Positions 12,287 through 23,700 of a stretch of 64,000 bases of DNA are shown here, piece by piece (the first letter of the stretch is position 1; each line of letters begins with the position of its first letter). Position numbers and translations under genes: made by a program. Source of the DNA: Mesocentrotus franciscanus (taxonomy: Eukaryota > Echinodermata > Echinoidea > Camarodonta > Strongylocentrotidae); assembly GCA_037976565.1 (NCBI GenBank), contig CP137672.1, forward strand, positions 38,290,672 through 38,354,671, given 5' to 3'. The notes under the pieces are model-generated. The model was not told the DNA's origin, did no database searches, and saw nothing but the letters and a program-made list of their open reading frames with translations.

Positions 12287-12593
12287 TTAAGGTATGAAAA
12301 ACGTCAAAGATGATCCTTGATAACGTATCAACTGGAACGTTGGGTTTCAATGTCTAGACATGCTTTGTGTTCATACTTTGTGGGTTTTCCTGTTTTCTCG
12401 AAGTGCCCTTTGTGTTGGTGCCCCCTTTTATAGATGCCCATTAATCCCTGAGATATATGTATTTCACCAGTCTTTCTATTTTATTGGTGTTCTGCATAGA
12501 AAATAAATCGGCGTACCTACATTATGTTTGCTATGCCATCAATGTGTAAATTTTTTGAAATCTAGATAACAGGAATACTTTTATACTCGAAGA

Positions 12594-12666
12594 GCGAGAG
12601 AGAGAGAGCGAGAAAGTGAAAGAGAGAGAGAGAGAGGAAAGTGAGAGAGAGAGGGAGAGAGAGAGA
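12594..12666 (+). repeat. (GA)n simple repeat
   Basis: Run of gagaga dinucleotides with a few interruptions. Confidence 0.9.
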
Positions 12667-12709
12667 AGGGGGATATCTAGTACGTACACTAATTACATAC
12701 TTAATTTGC

Positions 12710-13103
12710 TTTAAAGATATAAAGTTGAGTTCTGGTCATGCGATTGCATTGTGAAAGAAACGTTGTAGGATCGATCAGAAAAGGTTGATCATCTAGCAGT
12801 ATTGCCATTGGTGTGTACTGCTAGGTTCTGGAATCATCAAAATGATAAGAAATTTGGCCCAGTCTTGGTAAATTTCAAGCACTGTAGGCCCTACCCAGAA
12901 AGATGTATATGGGATTACACGAATATGTGGCATAAAAATCCGTCCTGTTTTTATGATGTTACATGCCATATTTAGAATATTAAGGCATTTGAAGAGCCAT
13001 GCTTTACATTTTTCTCTGATGTTCTTCCACACTTGCACAATATAATAATAACGCTCACATTTTATTATTCACCTCTTCCCAGAACTCAACCTTCTCTTTA
13101 AAT
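12710..13103. mobile_element. TTAA-type MITE, copy 1
   Basis: The ends read tttaaagatataaagttgag at the left and, reversed, tttaaagagaaggttgagtt at the right, followed in both cases by 'ttctgg'. The interior (catgcgattgcattgtgaaa ... tttggcccagtcttggtaaa) is clearly homologous, in reverse orientation, to 19682-20090. It has no coding capacity. Two copies with the same ends and body establish it as a family. Confidence 0.82.
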
Positions 13104-13900
13104 ACTCAGTTTATAAACAGTTAACAACTACATTATTCTTACCCTTACCGAGTTTTGTAATTTATTAGGTATGCCTATGTGATAAATTGATTTGTCTTAA
13201 CTTACATTTCTTGAGAATGTGACATAAAGCTTACCTCACGAAAACATCAGAATGTCACAGCAGGTCACAGGGGTATGATTTGTTAACAGTACATGTAGAT
13301 GTAGATGTAGATCCGCCTCATTAACATCAGACAATTTTCTCACCCTTTTTTTCCTCCTACTGTTTGCCTCTAACACTTTTTCTCAAAAACTTATAAATAC
13401 ACCCCATACTACATAGTCTATACCCATATACACTCGATTCTTCTCTTTTACACTTTATCTCAATTCCATGTATAAATCCCAAGTTTTTCATACTCCATCA
13501 AAGCAACGCACAATATTATATCTCACCGAAGCTACACGTCACCTGCTATTCTAACCTTCGTAATGTAAATTCCAAAAGAGTGTTGACAACGTAGAGACTC
13601 CTTCGATCATGAAAACTATGTCGGAAGAAGATCAATTCATCAATATCTACTGCTAATTTGTGCTTCAGACGCAATCAAGATGCGACGAGTTTTATACAGT
13701 CCAACTTCAAACTAGCAACTCATATTCATTTCGTCCGTTTAGATGGGTGCATGTGACTCGATCTCAGCGGACGATGTATGCATACAATATAATCAGATAT
13801 GCAGTCATGTACTCACGCAAATCTGGTCTTCAAATTATGAACTTCATGTGACTTTCAAATAAAATAAAATAAAGTTTTCCGAATTCACTCTAATATTTCT
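13104..13900. other. Non-coding DNA, no gene seen
   Basis: AT-rich. The only structure is a short (atgtag)n run near 13300. ORFs here are short and without recognisable motifs. Confidence 0.5.
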
Positions 13901-14109
13901 ACCAGGGGGGACGGATCCGAATGTGTTTCAAAGTAGAAACACACCAAAAAGGGGCACCTGGTGCCAAGAACACTGTTCCGTGCATGCGCTGGCGTGCCAC
14001 GCTCACATAATCGGGTTTCTGGTCGCTTGCCATGCACACATAAACTCTCATTCGCTCGCGTGCCAAGTACACATTTTCGTGCATAAGTACGTACACACGT
14101 TATGTTTCG

Positions 14110-14620
14110 TGCGATTTTAGGGGCATCGTAGGACGCTACGGGCTACGATTTTTGTGTTTACATTATCTACGAGCATCGCGCCATTTCTTGTATTGGCCCT
14201 CGGGGCAAGCCGGGGCAAATCCGTACACTGAGACTGATCGGAGATTGTACGGAGCCCGTGCAGCTTCCGTGCAAAGGTTGCGCGGAGAAGGCGCGGTGAC
14301 TGTGCAGCCGCCGTGCCATTTTTAAGCGTTTGTTTGCCTCCATGTTCACCGAAAATCGTGCCTTTGCTGCACGATCAGCGCGAGTCCTCCGCGCGATGAC
14401 CGCGGGGATTGTGCAATGACACCTACGACATGTCTACGGACTACGGGCTTACGATCTTTCAAATTTGTATAAATTAACTTTCTGCGAAACAAAATTGTAG
14501 AGGCCGCGGAGCCCCGCGGAGCCCGTGAATCCGTACGAAAATCTCACGGCTGCCTCCTGCCGCCGTACGGAGGCCGCACGGAAAAGGGGATACGGGCAGG
14601 ATACGGGCTCCGTAGACTAA
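14110..14620. repeat. GC-rich repeat-like segment with tacgggc / ccgtacgg motifs
   Basis: About 500 bp much richer in CpG than its surroundings. Motifs such as ctacgggc, cgtacgga and gtgcagc recur on both strands, and 'tacgggctccgtag'-like sequences lie near both ends (14133-14150 and 14600-14615). It resembles a DNA-transposon body, but I could not define termini. Confidence 0.4.
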
Positions 14621-15300
14621 TCGCAGGCCAAATGTAATCCAGGCATAAATTGTTTATGCCTATTGTGCGATGCGCATTTCGAGCACACTTGAAAGCTTAT
14701 TGTATTTGTGTAGAGGGTTTATTGTTGTTTCGATTTTGCGTTCTTCACTTATACCGTTACATTGGATTTTCCTGAGAAAATTGCGATATTTTATCATCAA
14801 AATCAGTTTTGATCATGGCTCCTCAGATTGTGTGCGGCAAATGAGACGACGGATTGGTTTTACAACTCACTGATAGTGCTTATTTACTTTAGCAAAATTA
14901 CAAATTCATGAAATTATATTGGTATCTACGGAAAGAGGGTTAAATTTCCTACAACTTTAATGTACAATTTTTATTTATACAATATACGGATGAGAAGTTA
15001 TAATGGATCAAACATAGTAACACTACACGCACTTGAACCAACTCTAAAATAAACTTGGCACAGAGGCATTAGTGGCTGGCACAATAGGGATTAGCACTGT
15101 GGCACTGGGTGCATTGCATGGGGGCAGCTTAAGAGTTAAGGCGAAAAAAAAGAATGTTTAGATATTGGTATAATATCATATTCCTATATTGTATTTAATA
15201 CATTATAAGGGATGATTTTCAACATTTTCTCTACATGTGGTCCAAGATACTGCTTCAGTACAATACTTCGCAGTTGTGTTGTGTGATTACTGGAAGATTC
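14621..15300. other. Non-coding DNA, no gene seen
   Basis: AT-rich, with only short ORFs that show no recognisable motif. Confidence 0.45.
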
Positions 15301-15555
15301 ATTCGAATTTCACTTGAAATGGTAATATAAATGCAGTCTATAAATTATACTGCAGTCAATGTATAAATGTTGTCCGGTTTCCAATGTAATAATTGTTTTC
15401 AGAATGTTATTATGTTTATGATGATGTACATTTGCTATTATTGTAATGCGTATTACTTCTTGTATTATGTACATGTACAATGACTGTAAAACCAGTGAAA
15501 AAAGAATTTCCTGAAAGGGACAATAAATGGCAATTCAATTCAATTCAATTCAATT
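15301..15555 (+). mobile_element. LINE 3' end with (CAATT)n tail
   Basis: The sequence ends in 'gggacaataaatggcaattc' followed by repeated caatt units (15531-15555). The same style of end (gacaataaattgaaattg...) is seen on the L2/CR1-like relic near 36.6 kb. Only the 3' untranslated part is present. The 5' boundary is a guess. Confidence 0.55.
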
Positions 15556-15779
15556 AGAGAGCAAGTGAAGCGAGTGAGCAAATGTTTCAGGATTTTGTGG
15601 GGTCGCATTGTGACCATGCATCTGATTGCGACTGATTGGGTATTATTATTTAGATGAAATCACCAATCATATGATAGCACAATCTCATCATGAAAAAATA
15701 AATAAGACCTTTCATAATTATGTTACTTAATGAGATTACTAAAAATGCAACCGAGAGTATAATTTAAATTTGCTCTCAT

Positions 15780-16090
15780 GCAGTTTAAATGAGGGGATGA
15801 GGGGTGATAAAAACATCTTGTTATAGCACGTTTCGTATACACTTTGTAAGCGACAATGGGAAATATAGGTAAAAGAGGCACTTATCAGAGGTGAAAAGGG
15901 GAACTAATAAGATGGGGAAAGGGACGTTTATTTCGAAACAAAGGGGCAGTAAAAGTGTGATTAAAGCTATCAGATTTGAAGAGGAGCACTTATCAGAAAT
16001 TGAAAGGGGAACCTTTAATGAGAATTAGGAGCACTTCTGAGAAAGAAAAAGGGGCACTTATCTGAAGTAAAATGTGCACTTTTTGGTTAC
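15780..16090 (-). repeat. Degenerate short tandem repeat, left arm (ggggcacttatcag type)
   Basis: Copies of about 25-30 bp, each with a core like 'aaaaggggcacttatcagag', are separated by variable bases. The orientation is opposite to the arrays at 17.5-18.0 and 48.0-48.9 kb. Confidence 0.7.
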
Positions 16091-16103
16091 CTGAATATCC
16101 CCC

Positions 16104-16132
16104 GGTGTGTGTGTGTGTGTGTGTGTGTGTGT
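16104..16132 (+). repeat. (GT)n microsatellite
   Basis: Uninterrupted gtgtgt run of about 28 bp. Confidence 0.95.
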
Positions 16133-17454
16133 AGGGCGGGGGTGTCACCTCTGATTTTAACGATTCTTCTATCAGAGGGTAATCTCCGAAATTATAGGAA
16201 CCGTGTAATACGACATACAAATATTGAAAGAATCGAGTAGCAAGTCTTTTCATCATATTCATTGTGGAAATTTCGGAATGACGACCCTTTTTATCATTAA
16301 TTAACCTTCAAACTTTCCGGTTTTACCTGTGCGAATAGTTGCAGTCTGAGCATGAGCAGATAAAGGTCATTGCAGACCAAATTGTGAAATACACGGAGAC
16401 AAAATACTGGATACGTGCTCATGAAAGTTATGTAATCATTATTCAATTATGCACAAGCAGGGCACTCCATTATACACAGGTGAAAGTATATTCTTTAAAA
16501 AGGGGGAACAAAGGCTATATCTCCATCGCTGTAGGAGTGATTATTTCAAAATGTACAAAGTGGGACCTCTTCATGTTTTGAAGATCTGTGGATACTCGGG
16601 GCCATTTGGGACATGTACTAACCGTGATCGAACTGATCTATTGCCAGATACCTGTAGGCCTACAGATGTACATGTATGGTGGTTTGTCAAATAAAAATGC
16701 AAATCCTACAAGAAATATCAATTCAATTGGGATAACATGAAATGACTCATCCATCACATTATCTGATCATTTTTGTTTTGCGTGTGACATATATTTTATG
16801 TTTAATCAAGAAAACACGTTTAAATGAACATGAATTTACGCTGAGTAAGACAACTTTGAAATATAGGTAGTTTTTATAAAACCCAATATTTATTGTGTAA
16901 TTCAAAATTTTGTGTTTCATTGCGCTATATACATGTATGTAATATCCAACTTTCAAATGCATGATCCCCTTCAAACTCATAAGTAAAATTATATTATTTG
17001 AAAGGTCGTTATCGGATAATACATAAAATTTATTATTTGTTCATGAAATTTTAAAATCATGATTTTTGACATTCTTTTAAATTTTGAGCCATAAATGAAA
17101 ATTTTAGTTTATTAAAAAAGAAAAAAAAGAAGAAAAAAACGCGTGGCATCCACCCCTATCTTATTCCTTAGTATTTTTGCAATAGTTCGAGCATGGGTGC
17201 AATGTATCATCTTAAATGCCATGGAATCTTTTTCTAGAGCCTTTATTATATTTTGTTATCATCTTATTTGTACTAATTGTTGCGCTAAAAAGCTTTAGCG
17301 CAACCTTGTGGCGTCTGCTTGTTATACTGTTGTTTGTCATTGTGCGGCTATGTTCAGCGCTTTGCTTTTGGGTAGCGCTCTGTACGGGTTCTATACCACT
17401 CGGTTTCGTCGGTGTATCTTGAATAAAGAGCTGTAAAGCGCTTTCACTTCTGAT
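16133..17454. other. Interior of the inverted-arm element; no gene seen
   Basis: Only short ORFs without motifs. A small inverted repeat 'gcgctaaaaagctttagcgc' lies at 17282-17301. Confidence 0.45.
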
Positions 17455-18000
17455 AATTAGTGTCCCTTTTAGTTTGACACGTGCCTTCTGATAAATGCCC
17501 CTTCTCATCCCTGATAAACGCCCTTATCAAAATCTGATAGGTGCCTATGCCCCTTCTCCATCCTCATAATTAAGTGCCCCTTTTCATCTTTGTTGGGCAA
17601 CTATTTTCACGTGCGAGAAATCCCCTATTCACCTTTGATAATTGCGCTTTTTACTTTGACATATGCCCCTTTTCCTTTCTAATAAGTGCTCTATTCTCTT
17701 CCGATAAGTGTCCCTTTCCCTTTTTAATAAGAACCCCTTACCTATCTCTTCATGCTTCTTTCCATCTTTAAAAAGTGCCCCTTTTCATTTCTAATAAGCA
17801 CCCTACTTCCTTTGGATAAGTGCCCCTCGATCCCCATTTACACAAGTCCCTTTTAAGGTGCGAGAAGTGCTCCATTTTCACCTCTGATAATTGTTCTTTT
17901 TACTTTGCAATATGCACCTTTTCTAACAAGTTTCCTTTCCCCATCTTATAAGTGCCCCTTTTCCTTTCTTCATAACATGCGCCCCTAATTTAAAGCGACT
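17455..18000 (+). repeat. Degenerate short tandem repeat, right arm (aagtgcccctttt type)
   Basis: About twenty degenerate copies of 'gataagtgccccttttcacc', period about 25-30 bp. It is followed by 'taaagcgacttaagagcccc', which also closes the array at 48.9 kb. Confidence 0.75.
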
Positions 18001-18045
18001 TAAGAGCCCCCTCTTCGCTCGTTCGCATTTATAGTTGATATATTT

Positions 18046-19680
18046 CAGAACTCGACTAAAGACAAACCTATTTCAGATTGCTTACAATTACTACTTAGTC
18101 ACTCCTTTGTTGTCTTTCCCAGGTAATCATGAACAGACATTTTTGGTAGTTTTTTCAGTCTCATCACTTTAGACTCGATTTCAACCGCGACAACATTCAT
18201 TGGATATTGTAAAATCGCATATGCTTCCGATATGATCATTTGAACCAAATTCATGACGCCATACCAAAACTTTGTAATACCTTTAAAATTATATTATTCA
18301 GACCAATTCACACCCAACTGCAAAGTATGAAGCTTATTAGATTGGGCTTCATGTGTCAAATTCATTCACAAATAATAAACTCAAATAAAATAATGTAATG
18401 TTAATAAATACATAAATAATTCATACAAAAACCCAAAATAAATGAATAAATAGCTTTGTTCAAAACTTCTGATATTGTTCCCCTCCTTTTGTTGACGGGC
18501 CATCATTCAAAAGAAACACAATATATACAATCACTTTTAGACATTGTTGGAATGACAGTACATGAAATATCTATACACACGAGGCATTCCCAACATGGCA
18601 AATTCAATGAAAATATTTATTTCAAGTATTTCTACAATATCATATTTACATTTACAAACCTGATATTGCATATATACAATTAAATTATATGAGCAATAAA
18701 TAATGAAGTCATATTCTTAACCAACATCATAAAAGTGTTTTGTAAGGTACTATACATAAATTTTGAAAAGACCTCCCCCCCCAAAAAAAAAAATCAACAT
18801 TGTATTTACAACAAATTGCCTTACATATAATATAATGTGATTGCGACCTACAACAAACACAGTAATGTTATTCAAACATTCAAACAGTGTATGAAATGCT
18901 AGATACTTAACATGTACAGGTATGTATGTATGAAGAAGATACATATCAAAGGATATACTTGTATAAGAACTGATAAGTTTGTTCATAATTTGTTTTCCAT
19001 TAAAGTTGACCTGTTTGCTGATTCCTCTTGCCATAAAAAAAAAGTACTCCAATTTTTTTTATTTTAATAAAATAATAAAAATTTGTTTGCTGAATTTAGT
19101 CAATGTCTGTAATATCATTTCATAAAAATGAGTCATCTCTGCACGTAAACATGCCGGCTTAATACCTGTACATGTTTTTATTAGGCCAAATAACAAAAAT
19201 AACGCGTTTCTCGTCCGGACTTTTAAAAAAAAGGAGGAGGCAGGGCATTACTATTTACTCTTTTGCAATTTTTTCCAAGATGGCTGCCATGCTAGCTGGC
19301 TAAGTTATAGCTGGCCAAGCCTATTGTATGCAAAGATATAGCACATACCTTATTTCTGCAATGTAGGTCTACAATGAAATTGTATTCAAGGTGATGGTTT
19401 ATAAGATTTATTTGGAAAAAAAAAAATCAAAAAATCATGTCCTGTTATGCCCCATACATGTATATGACTGGTATGGAAGAACAAAAATTGCCCTTTAAAG
19501 AAATGTACTAAATAAGATGGCACAATGAAATGTTGATGTAAACTGAAAACTGTCTGTAAATAGAAAACAGTTCATATTCATGTGTGCAACATGCCATGTC
19601 CATGGTTTGACCACATTATTTTCTCACTCAATTGTCCCTTGATAAGGAATTGGCAATATTACTGCACATGTGTACTATAA
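18046..19680. other. AT-rich non-coding DNA, no gene seen
   Basis: Long A/T runs and short ORFs only. Nothing here could be joined to the gene that ends at 20699. This stretch may include its 3' flanking DNA. Confidence 0.45.
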
Positions 19681-19681
19681 T

Positions 19682-20090
19682 ATTAAAGGTATAGACCAGT
19701 TTTGGAAACGCCCCTCTCTCAAAAAAATGAAATGGAAGCTCTCATTACCAATCATGTGAAAGAATATGTTTTGACTAATACGTGATGATACAAATTTTGC
19801 CGGGAAAGTCGGGAAACCGCCTACGAATTGATATATTTGGAAAATAATTATATCTATTGGGACCAAATAGATATCGCACACGTGGTCGCGTAGTCCCATA
19901 TACATCTTTCTGTGTACAGTGCTTGTAACTTTACCAAGACTGGGCCAAATTTCTGATCATTTTGATGATTCCAGAACCTTGCAGTACACACCAATACTTA
20001 TATGCTAGATGATCAACCTTTTCTGATCGATTCCACAACGTTTCTTTCACAATGCAATCGCATGACCAGAACTGGTCTTTCTCTTTAATG
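19682..20090. mobile_element. TTAA-type MITE, copy 2 (reverse orientation)
   Basis: The left end is ttaaaggtatagaccagttt. The right end, reversed, reads ttaaagagaaagaccagttc. The interior is homologous in reverse to 12710-13103, for example the shared 'ggcccagtcttggtaaa' and 'cgttgtgaaag'-type blocks. It lies about 0.6 kb downstream of the 3' end of the cysteine-rich membrane-protein gene. Confidence 0.82.
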
Positions 20091-20698
20091 ATATAATAAT
20101 AAAAATATAAACAAAACAACAAAATAAAAATAAAAAGAAATCAAAACAAGTGAGTTACAAAATATTAATTCCCCTACATCAGAGATTCTTAACTATTTGT
20201 CAGGTGTTTCAAAAAATATTCATGAAATTAGATTGCAGACCAAGTAAGACTTATCTTGGGTTTGGGGAACATTTCCAAAATACCCCTTCCCTCTACTTTT
20301 TGAAAAACTGATGATTATATCACAATCCTTTAAAATCATAAGTAGCAGCATATGGTGCCAGATAAATGGAATATCTGTGAGTGAAAAAAGAGAGTGAGCA
20401 CTGTATATTCAAACCAATAATTGTAGTCAGAATGGTAAATGATGTATCCCAAGTAAGTATTCAAGTAACTGTATTCAATAGTGCAAGAAGATTAAAGTAA
20501 ACAATTCTAGTGATGCTCTTTCCCCTAAAGAATGTAGTAAAATTTTGTGAAATCTCAACAAATAAAGTAATATAACATAAAAGTCGTTAAATCATCCATG
20601 TTAGAAAATAGAAACAATTCAACTATAATTTTGGAGATTGTGATTTAATCATAAAAGATCACCCTTCTACATGAATAGTTGAGTCAGTCTAATGATTC

Positions 20699-20782
20699 TC
20701 ATGCTTGTAGCTGGATCTTGAAACACAAGCAATCAATACTTTCACATTCAGGAGCCTGGCAAGCACAGTCCATACCGGCACA
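20699..20782 (-). CDS. Cys-rich membrane protein, last coding exon
   Basis: 27 codons plus TGA (20701-20699). Acceptor cttctcacacag. Codes CAGMDCACQAPECESIDCLC then FKIQLQA, a short tail without cysteine. No convincing minus-strand polyadenylation signal was found just downstream. Confidence 0.8.
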   Translation of the reverse strand, partial: CAGMDCACQAPECESIDCLCFKIQLQA

Positions 20783-23700
20783 CTGTGTGAGAAGAGATCA
20801 ACAAAAACAAAATTAATAATATAGTGTAATAGAACATGGCAATTATTAATTACTCTTTTCACCTGATATACATTAAGTTATACATGGAGTTCTTTATTTC
20901 AAAATCAAATACTGAGAAATACTAGATTGTTCAGGGATTGTTAACTCAGTATAAAGTCATTAGTAGATTAATTTTTTTAGTATTTCTTTTTGAAAAAAAA
21001 AATGAAAGGACATATATCACATTTGATACCAAGTAAAATGCCAGAGGTTAAAAAAAAGGGGGGGAAAAAAGAAGAAGAAATTTCATATCTTCTTCTACTT
21101 TTGTATGTTATTTTGCATTTTAAATGACAAAACAAGGTTGGATAGCCTGGCAAGAAACAAGTTCCTTAATACCTCCTGGGAACCTTGTTAGCATGCAGTT
21201 AGAGGTAAAAATGCCCTACTTTTAATAGGTAAAAATGTCTCAGATAAAAATTTCAGAAATAAAAATGTCAGATAAATATGTAATGACATGGAAGACAGCA
21301 TGGGGATATGGAAGAAAATGTTACTCATGATTTACATGTGCACCTTGGGTGAAGGTACGAGAGAAATTGTTATTTGAAGAAAAATTGAAATACGTTCATG
21401 TTAAAAACGAATGGAGAGCAGCTCAAACATCTCATCATAGTAGCCATTGACTCTTAATATCACTCCTTTTATTTATCAGAGTTTTCTCAATGATTTCACT
21501 CAAATTTTCTCAAAATGTTCACTTGTCTACCGTAGTCTGTTCTTCTCAAATAAAGGTGAAAAATGGATATGTTTCTTCTTACAGCTCAGTTTTTAGTAAT
21601 TGCCCATAGTGACCTTTTAGCAACCTATAGTAAAACAGTGCTTTAAACTTTAGTCTAGTAGATTTAAAGGGATAAAATTATTTAAAAATATTGCTGATAT
21701 GTTTAAGGTTACATATTGGTACCAATATGACTCCTGATAATAGAAATTGCTCATGTCAATGCACACAACCAGGCAACTAGCCTATGCACAGCACGGATTA
21801 TCTAAACTGAGAATTCAAGTGAGATTTTATTTGAAATCATTGTGTCCAATATGCCCTTCAATCCTTCACCACTTGAATGTCTTATGTACATCTTTTTTTA
21901 TTGGTCCCCTTTAAACCATCAATGTGAGATTGAAACAAATAATTTTCCTATCTTGGATCAAAATTCCAATTTGACATGAACTTTCATCACAACACAACAT
22001 TGTTACATGAACACAAATAACACATCAAGAGAATGCATTAAAATTATTGATTTTTGTTTTTAGAAGCTTTGACAAAGCAGTGTGCTTCTTTGTCTTACCT
22101 CACAACCCTCAGAGTTGTCACAGCATTGCATACAGGCCTGGCAAGTAAGGCACTTTTGAACAGAACATTTCTGGTCAGACATAGAAAGAATAAGGAGTAT
22201 ATGGAAGCAAAACAGACAGAGAGGGAAAAGAGAGAGATAGAAAGAGAGAGAGGGGAGAGAGAGAGCAAGAAAGAGAGAGAGGGGAGAGAGAGAGAGGGGA
22301 GGGAGAGAGAGAGGAGAGAGAGAGGTAAGAAGAGAGAGAGAGAGAAAAAACACACACACAAAAAAACAGAGAGACAGTGGGTAGATGAAGAGAAAACATG
22401 CCGAAAGAAGAGATATAGAAAGGGAGGGTAAAAGGGCAAAATATGAAGGATGGTTAAAGGAAATAAAGTGGATGACACAGCAATGGAAAGGTAAAATTAC
22501 AAATGAATTAAATACAGTAATAGAGTAAACAAAAAAAAATTAAGAGGATCAGTGAAGTCACATGGAAAAAGAAGAAGAGAGAATAAATGGAGAAAAGTTA
22601 GTGTGCGAGTTAAACAGAGATGAAAATATCAGTGTAGAAAGATTTAAAGAGAAGAATAGAATGATAGAGAAAATGTTAGGGTAAAGAAAATAAGGAAAGA
22701 AAGAAAAAAAGAAAGAAGAAGAAATAAGAATATTAAATGAATGCATGAATTAAGGAGAGATGCAAATTTCCAAACAGCATAATCACCCTCCAATCATTTG
22801 CATTTACAGAGAAGAGTTCTGGTGAAGGTGAAAAAATAACTGTGAATGTTCTGATACATGACAAGAGACAGTTTAAACTTTGGACCCAAATCTGATGCTA
22901 CATTCTGATGCTTTGTACAGCATTTATCAGATTGCTGGTATGAATCAGCTTCCCACTCTTAGCTGTTGTTTCACTCTTTGCAGCTAGTAAACACATCAAA
23001 TACATACACTTGCAAAAAAGCAACAGCAAAAACACCCCCACACAAGCAGTTCCTGTTTTACAACTATAATTGATGATTTGAACCGGCTTCTCAATTAAAC
23101 TAGTATCCCCAGCTAAATTAAATGCATTTCCCAATTTCTGTCATCAGTTAAGAGTACAACGCTTAGAAACAGTACCGTAAACACTTTATAAATTATAAAT
23201 AGTATCATTAAATGGCCCTAGTTTACACTGTTTGAACATCATATGTTAAAGTGAGAATATCTGATCTGAAGGCAAAAATAAATATCACCAGTAACATCAG
23301 CTTCGGAAAAGTCAAAATTCAATATACAAACTAGAGAATTGAATAATCCGGAAGACAATCAAGAATTAATGCTTCTACAATGAGTTTTGAAAATTCTTTA
23401 ATTGTTATATTCTGGTAATTTTATGGCGGGCAGAAGCTACAGTACTTCTTAAAAGGGAGAACTTGTTATTGCTTTCCCTTTGTTGAATTGTGATACACCT
23501 AGTTATATTAAAAGTAGATTTGAAAGTATCATGCAATATGATGAATGTTAAATTAGTATGTTAATGAGACCATGTCACCAATTTAACAAATTAATTGTAC
23601 TAGGTATAGAGAACAAAATCATTACAGACTTTTGATGGTTAAAAACTAAATCATCCCAACTTATGTCTGACTGAAGTATACAAATTGTTCAGGTGAAGTA

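Larger units (their letters stand above)
15557..18045. mobile_element. Candidate element with inverted arms of a short 'aagtgcccctttt' repeat
   Basis: The left arm (about 15780-16090) carries repeats read as 'aaaaggggcacttatcag'. The right arm (about 17455-18000) carries the same repeats inverted, read as 'gataagtgccccttttc'. The outer edges also mirror each other loosely: gaagcgagtgagc at 15569 and cttcgctcgttcgc near 18015. No transposase is seen between the arms. A related right arm is at 48.0-48.9 kb. Exact ends are uncertain. Confidence 0.5.

Noticed and set aside
22054..22478. Arg/Glu-rich ORF of 125 codons and its Leu/Ser antisense
   Set aside because: Created by the GA-rich repeat. 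The real coding part is the 72-bp minus-strand cysteine exon.
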